Shown here piece by piece: positions 31,845 through 45,285 of a stretch of DNA of 64,000 nucleotides (position 1 is the first letter of the stretch; every line of letters starts with the position of its first letter). The notes beneath the pieces are model-generated. The model was not told the origin of the DNA and did no database searches. It saw nothing but the letters and a program-made list of their open reading frames with translations. The stretch is from Corallococcus macrosporus DSM 14697. Its GTDB lineage: Bacteria > Myxococcota > Myxococcia > Myxococcales > Myxococcaceae. The position numbers and the translations under genes were made by a program. Location of the stretch: the NCBI RefSeq assembly GCF_002305895.1, contig NZ_CP022203.1:3512501-3576500 (forward strand), written 5' to 3'.

Positions 31845-33218
31845 ATGGCGGATCAGAAGCAGCGGGTGACGGTGATTGGCGGAGGCCTGGCGGGGACCGA
31901 GTGCGCCTACCAGCTCGCCCGCCGCGGGGTGCCGGTGGTGCTGCGGGAGATGAAGCCCCACAAGCGTTCCCCGGCGCACAAGGCGGACACGCTGGCGGAG
32001 CTGGTGTGCAGCAACTCGCTGCGCTCGGACAACCCGGAGAGCGCCATTGGCCTGCTGCACGCGGAGCTGCGCGCGCTGGGCTCGCTGGTGCTGGGCGCCG
32101 CGGACGCCAACCGGGTGCCCGCCGGTGACGCGCTGGCGGTGGAGCGCGAGCGCTTCTCCGCCGCGATTACGGAGTCGCTGCTGCGCCAGCCCGGCGTGGA
32201 GCTGGTGGCCGGCGAGGTGGAGCGCCTGCCCGAGGACGGCCCGGTGGTGATCGCCACCGGCCCGCTCACGTCGGACGCGCTGACGCGGGAGCTGGAGCGT
32301 CACGTGGGGACGAAGCTCTACTTCTATGACTCCATCGCGCCCATCCTGGCGGCGGACTCCATCGACATGAACGTGGCGTTCCGCCAGAGCCGCTACGGCA
32401 AGGGCGGCGGGGACGACTACCTCAACCTGCCGATGACGAAGGACGAGTACTACCGCTTCATCGCCGAGGTGAAGGCGGGGCAGAAGGTGGTGCCGCACGC
32501 TTTCGAGGAACCGAAATACTTCGAAGGCTGTCTGCCCATTGAAGTGATGGCCGAGCGCGGAGACGACACCCTGGCCTACGGGCCCATGAAGCCGGTGGGC
32601 CTGAGGGACCCGCGCACGGGCGTGGAGCCCTACGCGGTGGTGCAGCTCCGCATGGAGGACGTGGGCGGCACGTCCTGGAACATGGTGGGCTTCCAGACGC
32701 GGCTGACCTGGGGTGAACAGAAGCGCATCTTCAGCGGCTTCATCCCCGGACTTCAGCAGGCGGAGTTCCTCCGGATGGGGCAGATCCACCGCAACACCTT
32801 CATCGACTCGCCCCGGCTGCTGTCGAAGGACCTGTCGTTGAAGTCGGAGCCCCGGCTCTACTTCGCGGGCCAGGTCTCCGGCGTGGAGGGCTACGTGGAG
32901 AGCGCGGCGTGTGGATACCTGGTGGCGTTGGCGCTGCACGCGAAGCTGACGGGGGCGGAGTGGGTGCCGCCGCCGGCCACCACGGCGATGGGCGCGCTCC
33001 TGCGGCACGTGACGGGAGAGGCGCATCCGCCGGACTACCCGCACCAGCCCTCCAACATCATCTTCGGCATCTTCCCGCCGATTACCGGGCGCATGAAGAA
33101 GGCGGAGAAGCGCGCGGCGTATTCGGCGCGGGCGAAGCAGGACCTGGCGGCATGGCTGCCGCACGCGGGCGTCCCGACGGTGGGCGCCCCCGAGCACGTG
33201 GACCAGAGGAGCGCATGA
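31845..33218 (+). CDS. trmFO: Folate-dependent tRNA (uracil-54-C5) methyltransferase TrmFO
   Basis: A 457-residue FAD enzyme that methylates U54 in the T-loop of tRNA using methylenetetrahydrofolate. The N-terminal [21 protein letters not shown] is the FAD-binding fold; further family segments are [49 protein letters not shown] and [10 protein letters not shown]. Length fits. ATG 31845 has GGAGG seven bases upstream. The start of the next gene overlaps the TGA stop (ATGA), so translation is probably coupled. Confidence 0.95.
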   Translation: MADQKQRVTVIGGGLAGTECAYQLARRGVPVVLREMKPHKRSPAHKADTLAELVCSNSLRSDNPESAIGLLHAELRALGSLVLGAADANRVPAGDALAVERERFSAAITESLLRQPGVELVAGEVERLPEDGPVVIATGPLTSDALTRELERHVGTKLYFYDSIAPILAADSIDMNVAFRQSRYGKGGGDDYLNLPMTKDEYYRFIAEVKAGQKVVPHAFEEPKYFEGCLPIEVMAERGDDTLAYGPMKPVGLRDPRTGVEPYAVVQLRMEDVGGTSWNMVGFQTRLTWGEQKRIFSGFIPGLQQAEFLRMGQIHRNTFIDSPRLLSKDLSLKSEPRLYFAGQVSGVEGYVESAACGYLVALALHAKLTGAEWVPPPATTAMGALLRHVTGEAHPPDYPHQPSNIIFGIFPPITGRMKKAEKRAAYSARAKQDLAAWLPHAGVPTVGAPEHVDQRSA

Positions 33219-34858
33219 TGCGGATGCGGCAGGGGCGGCTGTGGACCGCGGGCCTGGTGGCCTCGCTGGTGATGGCGGGCACGGGCTGCAAGAAGGGCGA
33301 AAACGGCGGCTCGGAGGCGCCGGGCGTGCGGCGCACCAAGGCCGCCGCGACGGCGGAGAAGCCGCCCCCGCCCGGTGCCCCTGGCGCGGGGCAGGGCACG
33401 CTCCTGGCCGCGGGCCGGGTGACGGACCTGCGCGTGACGGCGGATGGCCGCTTCGCCACGTACATCGTCAACGGGAAGAAGCCCGCGCTGGACGGCATCC
33501 CGCCGCAGATGGTGCTGGGCGAGCTGTTCGTGGTGCCCGTGGAGGGCGGCGAGCCGCGCAAGCTGGGCGAGGGCGTGACGAACGTCCCGGGGGGCCAGTT
33601 GGTGGCGCCGGGCTCGAAGTACGCGCTCTTCCTCGCCGGCTACAGCCCGACGACGCAGTCGGGCGCGCTGACCGTGGCCTCGCTGGACGACGCCACGGCG
33701 GAGCCCGTCGTGCTGGGCACGGCGGTCAGCTACATGCTGCCCAGCCCGGACGGGACGAAGGTGGCCTTCGTGGATGGCGGCAAGCTGAAGCTGGGCGCGC
33801 TGCCGTCGGGCCCCTTCACGGACGTGGCGGGGGAGGTCAGCACGGCCCAGTTCACCCCGGACGGCAAGACGCTGCTCTTCAAGCGCCGGCTGTCCGCGGC
33901 GGGGGGCCTGGCGGCCATCTCCGTGGACAATCCCGACGCGCCGCCCATCAAGGTGGGCGACCAGGTGGGGGACTACGAGGTCTCCCCGGATGGTCAGCGC
34001 GTGGCCTTCCAGGTGCGCAGCGAGTCGGTGCGGGGGCTGTATGACTTGTACCTGGCGGAGCTGCCGGCGCTGAAGGCGAAGCGGGTGGCGGTGGCCTCGG
34101 GCGTATTTGGCTTCTCGCCGGACGGCAAGTGGCTGGCGCGCACGGAGAACGGCAAGCCGAACGTGCCGGGAGATTTGCACCTGGGCCCGGCGTCGGGCGG
34201 CGCGGGGCGCAAGCTGGGCGTGCAGGTGGAGAAGCTGGCCTTCGCGCCGGACTCGCGGGCGGTGGGCTTCCTGGAGAAGTACGACTCCACGGCGAACGCC
34301 GGGCTGATGTCGGTGGCCGCGCTGCCGGACGGCGCGACGAAGCAGGTGGGCGGCCGTGTGCCGAACTTCGTCTGGGGCTCGGATGGGCGCTACCTGGCGT
34401 TCCTCTCGCGCATCCTCAAGCCGGCGTATTCGGTGGACCTGATGCTGTACACCCTGGGCGAGGAGAAGGCGGCCAAGGTGCAGCAGGGCGTCTTCGGCTA
34501 TGGCTTCACGCCGGCCAACGGGCAGGTGGTGTTCCGCTCCAACTGCATCCGCAACGGGCGCTCCTGTGACTTCATGGCCATGGACCTGCCCAGGCAGGCG
34601 GAGCCCCGCACGTGGCTGCAGGGCATCTTCAGCTACAAGCTGTCGGAAGACGGCCAGCGGGTGCTCGTCACGTATGCCCGGATGGACTCGGACACCTATG
34701 ACGTGGCCGTGTACGACGTGAAGACCCAGGCGCGGAAGACGCTGGACCAGGGCGTCCAGGTGCCGGTGTCCTTCGGGGGCAAGAATGACTCGCTTGCCGT
34801 GTACGCGATTACGCAGGGCCCGAAGGCTGGCATCTACAGCGTCCCCGCGGTGCCATAG
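33215..34858 (+). CDS. Beta-propeller (TolB/WD40-like) lipoprotein
   Basis: A 547-residue exported lipoprotein. The signal ends in the lipobox LVMAGTGC (Cys24), followed by KKGENGG and a Pro-rich linker, so it should be lipid-anchored. The rest consists of repeated phrases such as [48 protein letters not shown] and [10 protein letters not shown], each a blade of a TolB-like propeller. Such proteins act as binding platforms in the envelope. The ATG overlaps the trmFO stop by four bases with GAGGAG upstream. The ligand is unknown; coupling to trmFO is likely fortuitous packing. Confidence 0.8.
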   Translation: MMRMRQGRLWTAGLVASLVMAGTGCKKGENGGSEAPGVRRTKAAATAEKPPPPGAPGAGQGTLLAAGRVTDLRVTADGRFATYIVNGKKPALDGIPPQMVLGELFVVPVEGGEPRKLGEGVTNVPGGQLVAPGSKYALFLAGYSPTTQSGALTVASLDDATAEPVVLGTAVSYMLPSPDGTKVAFVDGGKLKLGALPSGPFTDVAGEVSTAQFTPDGKTLLFKRRLSAAGGLAAISVDNPDAPPIKVGDQVGDYEVSPDGQRVAFQVRSESVRGLYDLYLAELPALKAKRVAVASGVFGFSPDGKWLARTENGKPNVPGDLHLGPASGGAGRKLGVQVEKLAFAPDSRAVGFLEKYDSTANAGLMSVAALPDGATKQVGGRVPNFVWGSDGRYLAFLSRILKPAYSVDLMLYTLGEEKAAKVQQGVFGYGFTPANGQVVFRSNCIRNGRSCDFMAMDLPRQAEPRTWLQGIFSYKLSEDGQRVLVTYARMDSDTYDVAVYDVKTQARKTLDQGVQVPVSFGGKNDSLAVYAITQGPKAGIYSVPAVP

Positions 34859-34917
34859 CTTTCGACTGTTGAGGATCGTGCGATTCGCCGGGCGGTGTGC
34901 TTACTTCCGCCGCCCGT

Positions 34918-37179
34918 ATGGCTCCGCTCATCTATCGCCGCTACGGCGGCTCGCTCCAGGTCGACATCCCCTCCTTCGACGTGCTCGTCGAGGCGGTCCG
35001 CATTCCCGAGACGCAGTGGATTGCCACCGCATGCCCGTTGGAGGGCTTGAGCTGTGATCCGCGCCTGCTGACGTTGCTGGACGCGGACGGCAACGGCCGC
35101 ATCCGCGTGGCGGAGGTGCGCAAGGCGGTGGACTGGGCCGCCCGGCAGCTCAAGGACCGGCGCGGGGCGGACGCCTCCAGTGACGTGCTGGCGCTGGACG
35201 CGCTCAGCGAGGAGGCGCGGCCCCTGCGCGGCGCGGCGGAGATGATTCTCCGGACGCTCAAGGCCCCTGACGCGGGGAGCATCTCCCTGGCGCAGGTCCG
35301 TGACAGCGAGAAGGCCCTGCGGGAGTCCGGGCAGAATGGCGACGGCATCCTCGCGCCCGCGCACCTGCCGGAGCGCCTTCGCCCGCTGGCCCAGGCGCTG
35401 ATGGCGAGCTTCCCCGCGCTGACGAACCGGGCCGGGCAGGCGGGGGTGGACGCGTCGCTGGTGAAGCGCTTCCGCGAGGAGCGCGCGAAGCTGCTGGAGC
35501 ACCGGGACAAGCAGGGCGCGGCCTTCGTCTGGGGCGAGGTCAGCCTGGACACGGCGAAGCGCGTGCGCGCGGTGGCACCTCACCTGGACGCGTACTTCGT
35601 GCAGTGCCGGCTGGTGGCCGCGCAGCCCGAGGCGGCGGCCAGCCTGCGCCTGCGCGCCGAGCGCGTGGAAGGGGCGCTGGGAGACGTGGCGGCGTTGGGG
35701 AAGGCGGCGGGGGATCTGCCCATCGCGCCGCCGGACGCTTCGGGCGCGCTGGAGTGGTCGCGCCTGTTGCGCGGCCCCGCGTTTGAGTTGCTGGAGGCGT
35801 TCCGGAAGGACGTCGCCACGCCGATGACGGGGGACTCGCAGCGGCTGACGGACTCCGCCTGGCGCGAGCTGCTGGCGAAGGCGGACGGCGTGCTGGCGTG
35901 GCAGGCGCAGCTCGACGCGAACCCGGTGCGCAAGCTGATGGACACGCTGCCAGACGTGTCCGACGCGGACCTGGACGCCGTCGAGGCCGTGAGCGCGGCG
36001 GACCTCGCGCTCAAGCCCACGTTGGATGCGATTGTCGAGCTGGAGCGGCTGGTGCTGTACCAGCGCTGGCTGCTGCTGTTCGCCAACAACTTCATCAGCA
36101 TGCCCGGCCTCTACATGCCCAAGCGGAGGGCGCTGGTGGAGAAGGGGACGCTCATCCTCGGGGGGCGCAAGTACACGCTGTCGGTGCTGGTGACGAACCG
36201 GGCCGCGCACACCGCGCTGACGTCGCTGGGCACCACGTGCATCCTCTACGTCCAGGTGGCGCCGAAGGACGGGACGCCGGGCTACGAGGTGGCGGTGCCG
36301 GTGACGAGCGGCCGGAGCACGGAGCTCACGGTGGGCAAGCGCGGCGTCTTCTACGACGTGGACGGCGTGGAGAGCGACGCCATCGTGACGCACGTGATTC
36401 GCCAGCCCGTGTCGCTGTGGGAGGCGATGACCATGCCCTTCGCGCGCATCGGCGCCTTCATCACCAAGAAGGTGGAGGGCCTGGCGTCGGCGGGGGAGAA
36501 GACCTTCGATACGACGCTGGAGCAGGGCTACACGAACGCGGCGAACGCGCCAGTGGTGGCGGCGCCTGCTCCCGCCGCGGCTCCGGCTCCGGCGGCCGGA
36601 GGGGCGGGGCTCGCGGGGGTGGTCGCGGCGGGTGGTGTCGCCGCGGCGGCGCTGGGTTCGTCCTTCGCGTTCATCATGTCGCAGGTGAAGTCGCTGACGC
36701 TGGTGGACCTCATCTCGGCGGCGACGTTGCTTGCCATCGTGGTGATGGCGCCCGCGGGGCTTCTGGGCTGGCTCAAGCTGCGCCGGCGCAACCTGGCGCT
36801 GCTGCTGGAGGGCTCGGGCTGGGCGCTGAATGACCGGCTGATGTTGACGCCGGAGCTGTCCTCGCTGGTGACGCGCCGCCCGAAGCTGCCGGCGAACGCC
36901 CGGGTGGACCGCCTGGACATGGTGCGCCCGGCGCTGGCCCGTCAGCAGCAGGACGACGAGGCGGAGGGCGCGTCCGGCTGGACGAAGCTCGCCGTCACGC
37001 TGGCGGTGATTTTCGTGCTGCTCTGGCAGGTCCGGATTCCGCTGCTGACGTGGTTCTGCCACGCGGGCTGGTTGTCCCAGGACACTTGCCTGGCGGTGTT
37101 GCCTTCCGAGGTGGCACCGGCGGCTCCGGCCGCGCCCGCGGCGGCGGCGCCCGCTGCGGCACCGGCCAAGGCGCCGTAG
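34918..37179 (+). CDS. Large membrane protein with EF-hand motif
   Basis: A 753-residue protein of no family known to me. Near the N-terminus is a canonical calcium-binding loop, DADGNGRIRVAE at 55-66, with a second weaker one (GQNGDGILAPAH) near 145. A long helical soluble part follows to about 550, with SVLVTNRAAHTAL and ILYVQVAPKDGTP suggesting a beta domain near 385-440. Three hydrophobic segments close the chain (about 565-580, 593-620 and 690-715), separated by an Ala/Pro-rich linker, then an Ala/Pro tail. It may be anchored in the inner membrane with a large soluble calcium-responsive part. It starts at ATG 34918, 59 bp after the propeller lipoprotein. Confidence 0.8.
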   Translation: MAPLIYRRYGGSLQVDIPSFDVLVEAVRIPETQWIATACPLEGLSCDPRLLTLLDADGNGRIRVAEVRKAVDWAARQLKDRRGADASSDVLALDALSEEARPLRGAAEMILRTLKAPDAGSISLAQVRDSEKALRESGQNGDGILAPAHLPERLRPLAQALMASFPALTNRAGQAGVDASLVKRFREERAKLLEHRDKQGAAFVWGEVSLDTAKRVRAVAPHLDAYFVQCRLVAAQPEAAASLRLRAERVEGALGDVAALGKAAGDLPIAPPDASGALEWSRLLRGPAFELLEAFRKDVATPMTGDSQRLTDSAWRELLAKADGVLAWQAQLDANPVRKLMDTLPDVSDADLDAVEAVSAADLALKPTLDAIVELERLVLYQRWLLLFANNFISMPGLYMPKRRALVEKGTLILGGRKYTLSVLVTNRAAHTALTSLGTTCILYVQVAPKDGTPGYEVAVPVTSGRSTELTVGKRGVFYDVDGVESDAIVTHVIRQPVSLWEAMTMPFARIGAFITKKVEGLASAGEKTFDTTLEQGYTNAANAPVVAAPAPAAAPAPAAGGAGLAGVVAAGGVAAAALGSSFAFIMSQVKSLTLVDLISAATLLAIVVMAPAGLLGWLKLRRRNLALLLEGSGWALNDRLMLTPELSSLVTRRPKLPANARVDRLDMVRPALARQQQDDEAEGASGWTKLAVTLAVIFVLLWQVRIPLLTWFCHAGWLSQDTCLAVLPSEVAPAAPAAPAAAAPAAAPAKAP

Positions 37180-37228
37180 CACACCGCGAATCTTGCAAGG
37201 ATTTCTCCGGCCCGTAGGCTCGTCGTCG

Positions 37229-38134
37229 ATGACGACGAGCCTCTCGCCCCTGCTGGAGAAGTTCCGTGCCCACCTGGAGGACGAGAAGGGCTCGTCCCCG
37301 CACACGGTGCGCAACTACCTCATCGACCTGGTGGACTACGAGCGCTACCTGGTCGAGCGGATGAAGCTGTCGCTCCTCTCCGGGACGCACGCGGCGATTC
37401 GCGGCTATCTGGGCACGTTGAGCACGGACCACGCGCCGTCGAGCCGGGCGCGGCGGCTGGCGAGCATCAAGTCGTTCTACAAGTACCTGGTGCGGCAGAA
37501 GCTGCTGCCCGCGAGTCCGGCGAAGCTGGTGAAGAGCCCGAAGCTGCCGAAGACGCTGCCCAAGGTGCTGCCGGTGGAGGAGGTGTTCGCCATCCTGGAC
37601 ATGCCCGACCTGAAGACGGTGCTCGGGCTGCGGGACAGGGCGATTCTGGAGCTGCTCTATGGCGGCGGCCTGCGTATCAGCGAGCTGTGCGGCTTGGACC
37701 TGCTGGACATCGACCGGAGCGGGCGAATCGTCCGGGTGATGGGCAAGGGGAGCAAGGAGCGGCTCGTTCCGGTGAATGCGCAGTCCATCCGCGCGCTGGA
37801 GGCGTACCTCTCGCGGCGCGGGGAGCTGCTGGCCACGATTCGGAAGGACCAGGCGCCGGAGGCGATGTTCCTCAACTTCCGGGGCGGGCGGCTGACGCCG
37901 CGGAGCATCGCGCGGCACCTGGACACGTACGTGCTGAAGTGCGCGCTGACGCGGAAGGTGAGCCCGCACGCGATGCGTCACTCCTTCGCCACGCACCTGC
38001 TGGGCGGCGGCGCGGACATCCGCAGCATCCAGGAGCTGCTGGGCCATTCGAGCCTGTCCACCACGCAGCGGTATACCCAGGTGACGTGGGAGCAGCTCCA
38101 GCAGGTCTACGACTCGGCGCATCCGCGGGCGTGA
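37229..38134 (+). CDS. xerC: Tyrosine recombinase XerC
   Basis: A 301-residue site-specific recombinase that resolves chromosome dimers at dif. The N-terminal SAM-like core-binding domain (1-90) is followed by the catalytic domain with Arg149 (GGGLRISEL), Lys173 (GKGSKER), His247 and Arg250 (HAMRHSF), His273 (LLGHSS) and the nucleophile Tyr282 (TTQRYTQ). All catalytic residues are intact and length is standard. The order xerC-hslV-hslU found here is shared with distant bacteria such as Bacillus, which supports housekeeping XerC rather than a phage integrase. ATG 37229 is chosen over a longer frame from the tail of the previous gene. Confidence 0.95.
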   Translation: MTTSLSPLLEKFRAHLEDEKGSSPHTVRNYLIDLVDYERYLVERMKLSLLSGTHAAIRGYLGTLSTDHAPSSRARRLASIKSFYKYLVRQKLLPASPAKLVKSPKLPKTLPKVLPVEEVFAILDMPDLKTVLGLRDRAILELLYGGGLRISELCGLDLLDIDRSGRIVRVMGKGSKERLVPVNAQSIRALEAYLSRRGELLATIRKDQAPEAMFLNFRGGRLTPRSIARHLDTYVLKCALTRKVSPHAMRHSFATHLLGGGADIRSIQELLGHSSLSTTQRYTQVTWEQLQQVYDSAHPRA

Positions 38135-38191
38135 TGGCAGGTCATTTCTGTCGTGAGTTGCAAATGCGGATGCGCTCTGGTTCTTGGCGAT

Positions 38192-38211
38192 ATGCCCATG
38201 CCAACGGGCAT
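38192..38211 (+). terminator. Weak hairpin after xerC
   Basis: ATGCCC (38192-38197) and GGGCAT (38206-38211) form a 6-bp stem in an unusually AT-rich 115-bp gap after xerC. No immediate T-run follows. Confidence 0.3.
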
Positions 38212-38250
38212 GATTCGCCGGCCCGAAGGTGAGTCTGTCTTTGTTTCGGG

Positions 38251-38538
38251 ATGAGCGTGCCGATGTCGCTTGCTGCCATTGGTAATGCATTGGCCTGGGG
38301 CTTTCTGGGCCTCGGACTGTTGAGTGATGCGTACACCGTCTTCCTCTTTTGGCGCACGAGGAAGGGGCGCATGGCGTCGGGCGTGCCGGTCGTCGCCCTG
38401 ATTTGCTACCTCCTGTTCTGCTCGCTCCGCACGGCGCTGTCGCGGGACTGCTTCGTTCCACTCCTCGCGGGCTTGTTCATCGTCCATGTGTTGGTGCAGT
38501 GGGTCCTGCCAACGGTCCTGGGACGCCGCCTGTCGTGA
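38251..38538 (+). CDS. Small polytopic membrane protein
   Basis: A 95-residue hydrophobic protein with about three membrane helices (LAAIGNALAWGFLGLGLL, VPVVALICYLLFC, LLAGLFIVHVLVQWVLP) and a short basic loop WRTRKGR. No family is recognised. It sits between xerC and hslV, which are otherwise adjacent in many genomes. The DNA around it is less GC-rich than its neighbours, hinting at later insertion. Confidence 0.65.
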   Translation: MSVPMSLAAIGNALAWGFLGLGLLSDAYTVFLFWRTRKGRMASGVPVVALICYLLFCSLRTALSRDCFVPLLAGLFIVHVLVQWVLPTVLGRRLS

Positions 38539-38611
38539 CGGGGGCCCCGCTGTGACGCGCCACCCCGTCGCGCCGGCAACGGTGCGGGAGCAGACAGCCA
38601 GTCACTGTTCC

Positions 38612-38640
38612 TTGGAAACGCCGCCCCCGGCTTGTTAAAC
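38612..38640 (+). promoter_or_regulatory. Possible hslVU promoter
   Basis: TTGGAA (38612-38617), 17 bp, TTAAAC (38635-38640). Transcription would begin within a few bases of the ATG at 38650, so the message could be nearly leaderless. Weak match. Confidence 0.35.
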
Positions 38641-38649
38641 CCGGGGCCT

Positions 38650-39177
38650 ATGTTCCACGGCACCACCATCCTCTGCGTGCGACGCGACGGAAAGGTCGCC
38701 ATCGCCAGCGACGGCCAGGTCTCCCTCGAAAAGACCGTGATGAAGAACACGGCGAAGAAGGTCCGCCGCCTGGGTGAAGGCCAGGTGCTCGCCGGCTTCG
38801 CTGGCAGCACCGCGGACGCCTTCACCCTCTTCGAGCGCTTCGAGGCCAAGCTCAAGGAGCACCAGAAGAACATGGCCCGCGCCTGCGTGGAGCTGGGCAA
38901 GGACTGGCGCACCGACCGCTTCCTCCGCCGCCTGGAGGCGCTCCTCATCGTCGCGGACAAGGAGAAGACCTTCATCCTCTCCGGCGCCGGCGACGTCATC
39001 GAGCCCGACTACGGCATCGCCGCCGTGGGCAGCGGCGGCCCCTACGCCTTCGCCGCGGCGCGCGCCCTCATGGCGCACACCCAGCTCTCCGCTCGCGACG
39101 TGGTCCATCAGTCGCTCACCATCGCGGGCGAAATCGACATCTACACCAACGCCAACATCTCCATCGAAGAGCTCTAG
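38650..39177 (+). CDS. hslV: ATP-dependent protease HslV, catalytic subunit
   Basis: A 175-residue proteasome-like peptidase. It begins [12 protein letters not shown]: the active N-terminal Thr (residue 5) would be exposed after removal of four residues, against one in E. coli. The beta-subunit fold is clear in [26 protein letters not shown] and [17 protein letters not shown]. It forms a double hexamer capped by HslU, degrading misfolded and regulatory proteins. hslU begins 12 bp later with AGGAG overlapping the hslV stop. Confidence 0.97.
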   Translation: MFHGTTILCVRRDGKVAIASDGQVSLEKTVMKNTAKKVRRLGEGQVLAGFAGSTADAFTLFERFEAKLKEHQKNMARACVELGKDWRTDRFLRRLEALLIVADKEKTFILSGAGDVIEPDYGIAAVGSGGPYAFAAARALMAHTQLSARDVVHQSLTIAGEIDIYTNANISIEEL

Positions 39178-39189
39178 GAGACACGCCCC

Positions 39190-40590
<1,401 letters not shown>

Positions 40591-40626
40591 CGCGCTATAT
40601 GCGGAGGGGACCGTACCGCACGAAGG

Positions 40627-41871
40627 ATGACTGCCTTGTCGCAATCCGAGTTGTCCCCCTCCGCATCGTCCGACGCACCCACTGACGCCCTGGTCCAGAA
40701 GGCGAAGCGCCACCTGCTGCAGAACTACAAGCAGCCGCCCTTCGTGCTGGCCCGGGGGCAGGGGGCCCGCGTCTGGGACACGGATGGGCGCGAGTACCTG
40801 GACCTGATTGGCGGCATCGCCACGTGCGCGCTGGGCCATTGCCACCCGGACGTGGTGGCCGCCGCGAAGGCGCAGCTCGACTCGCTGTGGCACGTCTCCA
40901 ACGCCTTCTACTCGCAGCCCCAGATTGACCTGGCCGCGCAGCTCACGGAGTGGTCCGGGCTGGAGCGCGCGTTCTTCTGCAACTCGGGCGCGGAGGCGAA
41001 CGAGGCGCTGCTCAAGCTGACGCGCAAGGTGATGAAGGACCGCGGCACGCCGGAGCGCTTCGAGGTCATCACCTTCGACAGCAGCTTCCACGGCCGCACC
41101 CTGGCCACCGTGACGGCGACGGGCCAGACGAAGTACCAGAAGGGCTTCGAGCCGCTGCCCGCCGGCTTCACCCACGTGCCCTACGGCGACCTCGAAGCGG
41201 TGCGAAAGGCCGTGGGCCCGGCGACCGCCGCCATCCTCGTGGAGCCCATCCAGGGCGAGGGTGGGGTGCGCGTGGCGCCCCAGGGCTTCCTCGCCGGGCT
41301 GCGCGCGCTGTGTGACGCGCACGGCCTGCTGCTGCTGGTGGACGAGGTGCAGACGGGCATGGGCCGCACCGGCAAGCCCTTCGGCTTCATGCACGAAGGC
41401 ATCCTCCCGGACGGCATCAGCGTGGCCAAGGCGCTGGGCAACGGCCTGCCCATTGGCGCCATGCTCTGCAAGGACGCGCTGGGCGCCAGCCTCACGCCGG
41501 GCACGCACGGCTCCACCTTCGGTGGCAACCCGGTCGCCGCGTCCGCCGCCAACGCCGTGCTGCGCATCCTCCGCCGCCCCGGCTTCCTGGACGAGGTCCA
41601 GGAGAAGGGCGCGTACCTCCTCGCGAAGGCCCGCGAGCTCCAGGGCCGGCTGCCCGCGGGCCGCATCCAGGCCGTGCGCGGACAGGGGCTGCTGCTGGGC
41701 GTGGAGCTGGACCGTGAAGTGGCGCCCGTCATCGCGCAGCTCCGCGGCGAGGGGCTGCTGGTGAACGCCGCGGGTGAGCGCACGCTGCGCTTCGCGCCGC
41801 CCTTCATCGTCACCGTGAGCGAGCTGGACCAGGGCCTGTCCATCCTCGAGCGCGTGCTCGCCAGCAACTGA
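40627..41871 (+). CDS. argD: Acetylornithine aminotransferase
   Basis: A 414-residue class III PLP aminotransferase. Landmarks are the cofactor-binding NSGAEANEALLKL near 120, HGRTLATVTATGQ, the glutamate/aspartate pair in VDEVQTGMGRTG near 237 and the PLP-lysine in SVAKALGNGLPIGAML near 268. The set and length match ArgD, which converts N-acetylglutamate semialdehyde to N-acetylornithine in arginine synthesis; it may also serve lysine or succinylornithine. It begins 36 bp after hslU, so it could be read from the same transcript. Substrate choice is inferred. Confidence 0.88.
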   Translation: MTALSQSELSPSASSDAPTDALVQKAKRHLLQNYKQPPFVLARGQGARVWDTDGREYLDLIGGIATCALGHCHPDVVAAAKAQLDSLWHVSNAFYSQPQIDLAAQLTEWSGLERAFFCNSGAEANEALLKLTRKVMKDRGTPERFEVITFDSSFHGRTLATVTATGQTKYQKGFEPLPAGFTHVPYGDLEAVRKAVGPATAAILVEPIQGEGGVRVAPQGFLAGLRALCDAHGLLLLVDEVQTGMGRTGKPFGFMHEGILPDGISVAKALGNGLPIGAMLCKDALGASLTPGTHGSTFGGNPVAASAANAVLRILRRPGFLDEVQEKGAYLLAKARELQGRLPAGRIQAVRGQGLLLGVELDREVAPVIAQLRGEGLLVNAAGERTLRFAPPFIVTVSELDQGLSILERVLASN

Positions 41872-41916
41872 CGGCGTGGCCGTCCTCCATCTCTAGGAGT
41901 CAGGGTTCACGGACGT

Positions 41917-41945
41917 TTGACGCCCTGCGTCCGGAACCCTACTCT
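41917..41945 (+). promoter_or_regulatory. Promoter of the chaperone cassette
   Basis: TTGACG (41917-41922), 17 bp, TACTCT (41940-41945), about 34 bp before the GTG start of the J-domain gene. The match lies across alternative upstream start codons, which supports the later start. Confidence 0.45.
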
Positions 41946-41979
41946 GGAAACTCCGGAAGTCTTTCCTCGGACCGCCACT

Positions 41980-43425
41980 GTGAGTGCGCCAAACACGATC
42001 ATCGGGCTGGGGGCCCTGACGGATCACCTCGCCACGGTGCCCCACCTGGACGCCTCCCGCCTCCAGCTCACCGCGGAAGAGGGCGCGGTGCTCCAGCTCG
42101 TGGGGCGCGTGGAGCGCATCGACCAGGTGCTGGCGCGCTCCAGGCTGGGCGAGCCGCGCACCATCGCCGTGCTGCTCGCGCTGCGCGCCAAGGGCGCCAT
42201 CGTCCCGGCGCGGGTGGTGCCCCGGGGCGCGCCCGCGCCCGTGGTGGACGCGGCCCTGGCCGAGGACGTGGACCTGGAGCCGGAGCGGAAGCGGGAGATC
42301 ATCGAGCTGGAGCGCTCGCTCGATGCGATGGACCACTTCGCCGTGCTGGGGTTGAAGCCCGGGGCGCCCGCGTCGGAGGTGAAGCAGGCGTATTACAACG
42401 CCTCGCGTCGCTTCCATCCGGACCGCTACTTCGGGAAGAACCTGGGCAGCTTCCGGGCCCGCATGGAGCGAATCTTCCGGCGCCTCACGGACGCGCACAA
42501 CGTGCTCATGCAGCCGGACAAGCGCGAGGCCTACCTCCGGGCGAACCCGGCGCTGGCCCAGGCGGAACGGGCCGCCGCGCCGCCGCCCGCGCCGCCGCCG
42601 CCGCCCGCGCAGCCGCTGCTGACGCCGGAGCCTCCGCCCGTCCACCACGCCTCACCGCCGCGCCCGGCGCCGGTGACCCCCAGCGCCGCCTCCATGCCTC
42701 CGCTGTCGCCCTCGCCGGGGGCCAGCGCGGCCGCGTCCATTCCTCCGGCCTCGCGCCCGCTGTCGCCTCCGCCGATGGCCAGCGCGGCCTCCACCATTCC
42801 TCCGCCGTCGCGTCCGCTGTCGCCACCGCCAGGGGATGACGACGCGTCCGAGGCCCGCCGCGCGGAGCGGCAGGCCCGGCTGGCCCGGCACCCCTACCTG
42901 GCCCGCACGGGGCGGCTCGCGGAGCTGATTGCCCGGGGCAAGGCCGCCATCGCCAAGGGCGACTGGGAGCGGGCCTACCACGACTTCCATCAGGTCCAGA
43001 CGCTGGACCCGAAGAACCGCGAAGTCGCCATGCTCCTGGTCAAGGCGCGACGGGGGCATGACGCGCAGCGGGCGACCATCGAGGTGTCCCGGGGCCGCGA
43101 GCTGGAGCGCCATGGCGACACCCAGGCGGCCATGGCGGCCTACCGGCTCGCCTGCTCGCTGGACGACCAGAACGCCGAGGCCGCCTGGCGCGCCGCCCGC
43201 CTGGGCCACCTGCTGGGGCAGGATGCGGCCGAAATCCGGGTGCTGGCGCAACGCGCCGTGGAGCTGGACGAGAACAAGGCGGAGTACCACCTGACGTTGG
43301 GAAAGGTGCTGTTGGACGTCGGATCGAAGAAACTCGCCAAGCGGGCCTTCGAGGACGCGGCGAAGCTGGCCCCGGACAACGCGGAAGCAAAGGCGTCGCT
43401 CAAGAAGCTGCGCTGGACGTTCTAG
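41980..43425 (+). CDS. J-domain protein with TPR end
   Basis: A 481-residue protein. A region of unknown fold (1-100) is followed by a J domain at about 113-180 with the HPD tripeptide in ASRRFHPDRYFGKN, which stimulates Hsp70 ATPase. A low-complexity Pro/Ala/Ser linker (about 185-300, with tandem SRPLSPPP phrases) leads to TPR repeats (about 310-480) such as AELIARGKAAIAKGDWERAYHDF. The GTG at 41980 is preferred; longer frames cross the promoter. An Hsp70 paralogue gene starts 18 bp later, so this is most likely its dedicated co-chaperone, with the TPRs choosing clients. Confidence 0.85.
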   Translation: MSAPNTIIGLGALTDHLATVPHLDASRLQLTAEEGAVLQLVGRVERIDQVLARSRLGEPRTIAVLLALRAKGAIVPARVVPRGAPAPVVDAALAEDVDLEPERKREIIELERSLDAMDHFAVLGLKPGAPASEVKQAYYNASRRFHPDRYFGKNLGSFRARMERIFRRLTDAHNVLMQPDKREAYLRANPALAQAERAAAPPPAPPPPPAQPLLTPEPPPVHHASPPRPAPVTPSAASMPPLSPSPGASAAASIPPASRPLSPPPMASAASTIPPPSRPLSPPPGDDDASEARRAERQARLARHPYLARTGRLAELIARGKAAIAKGDWERAYHDFHQVQTLDPKNREVAMLLVKARRGHDAQRATIEVSRGRELERHGDTQAAMAAYRLACSLDDQNAEAAWRAARLGHLLGQDAAEIRVLAQRAVELDENKAEYHLTLGKVLLDVGSKKLAKRAFEDAAKLAPDNAEAKASLKKLRWTF

Positions 43426-43443
43426 GAGTGAGCACGGTTCCCC

Positions 43444-45285
<1,842 letters not shown>

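Noticed and set aside
37229-38134. Tyrosine recombinase as a sign of a mobile element
   Set aside because: It sits beside hslVU in a conserved housekeeping order, with no att repeats, cargo or tRNA nearby.
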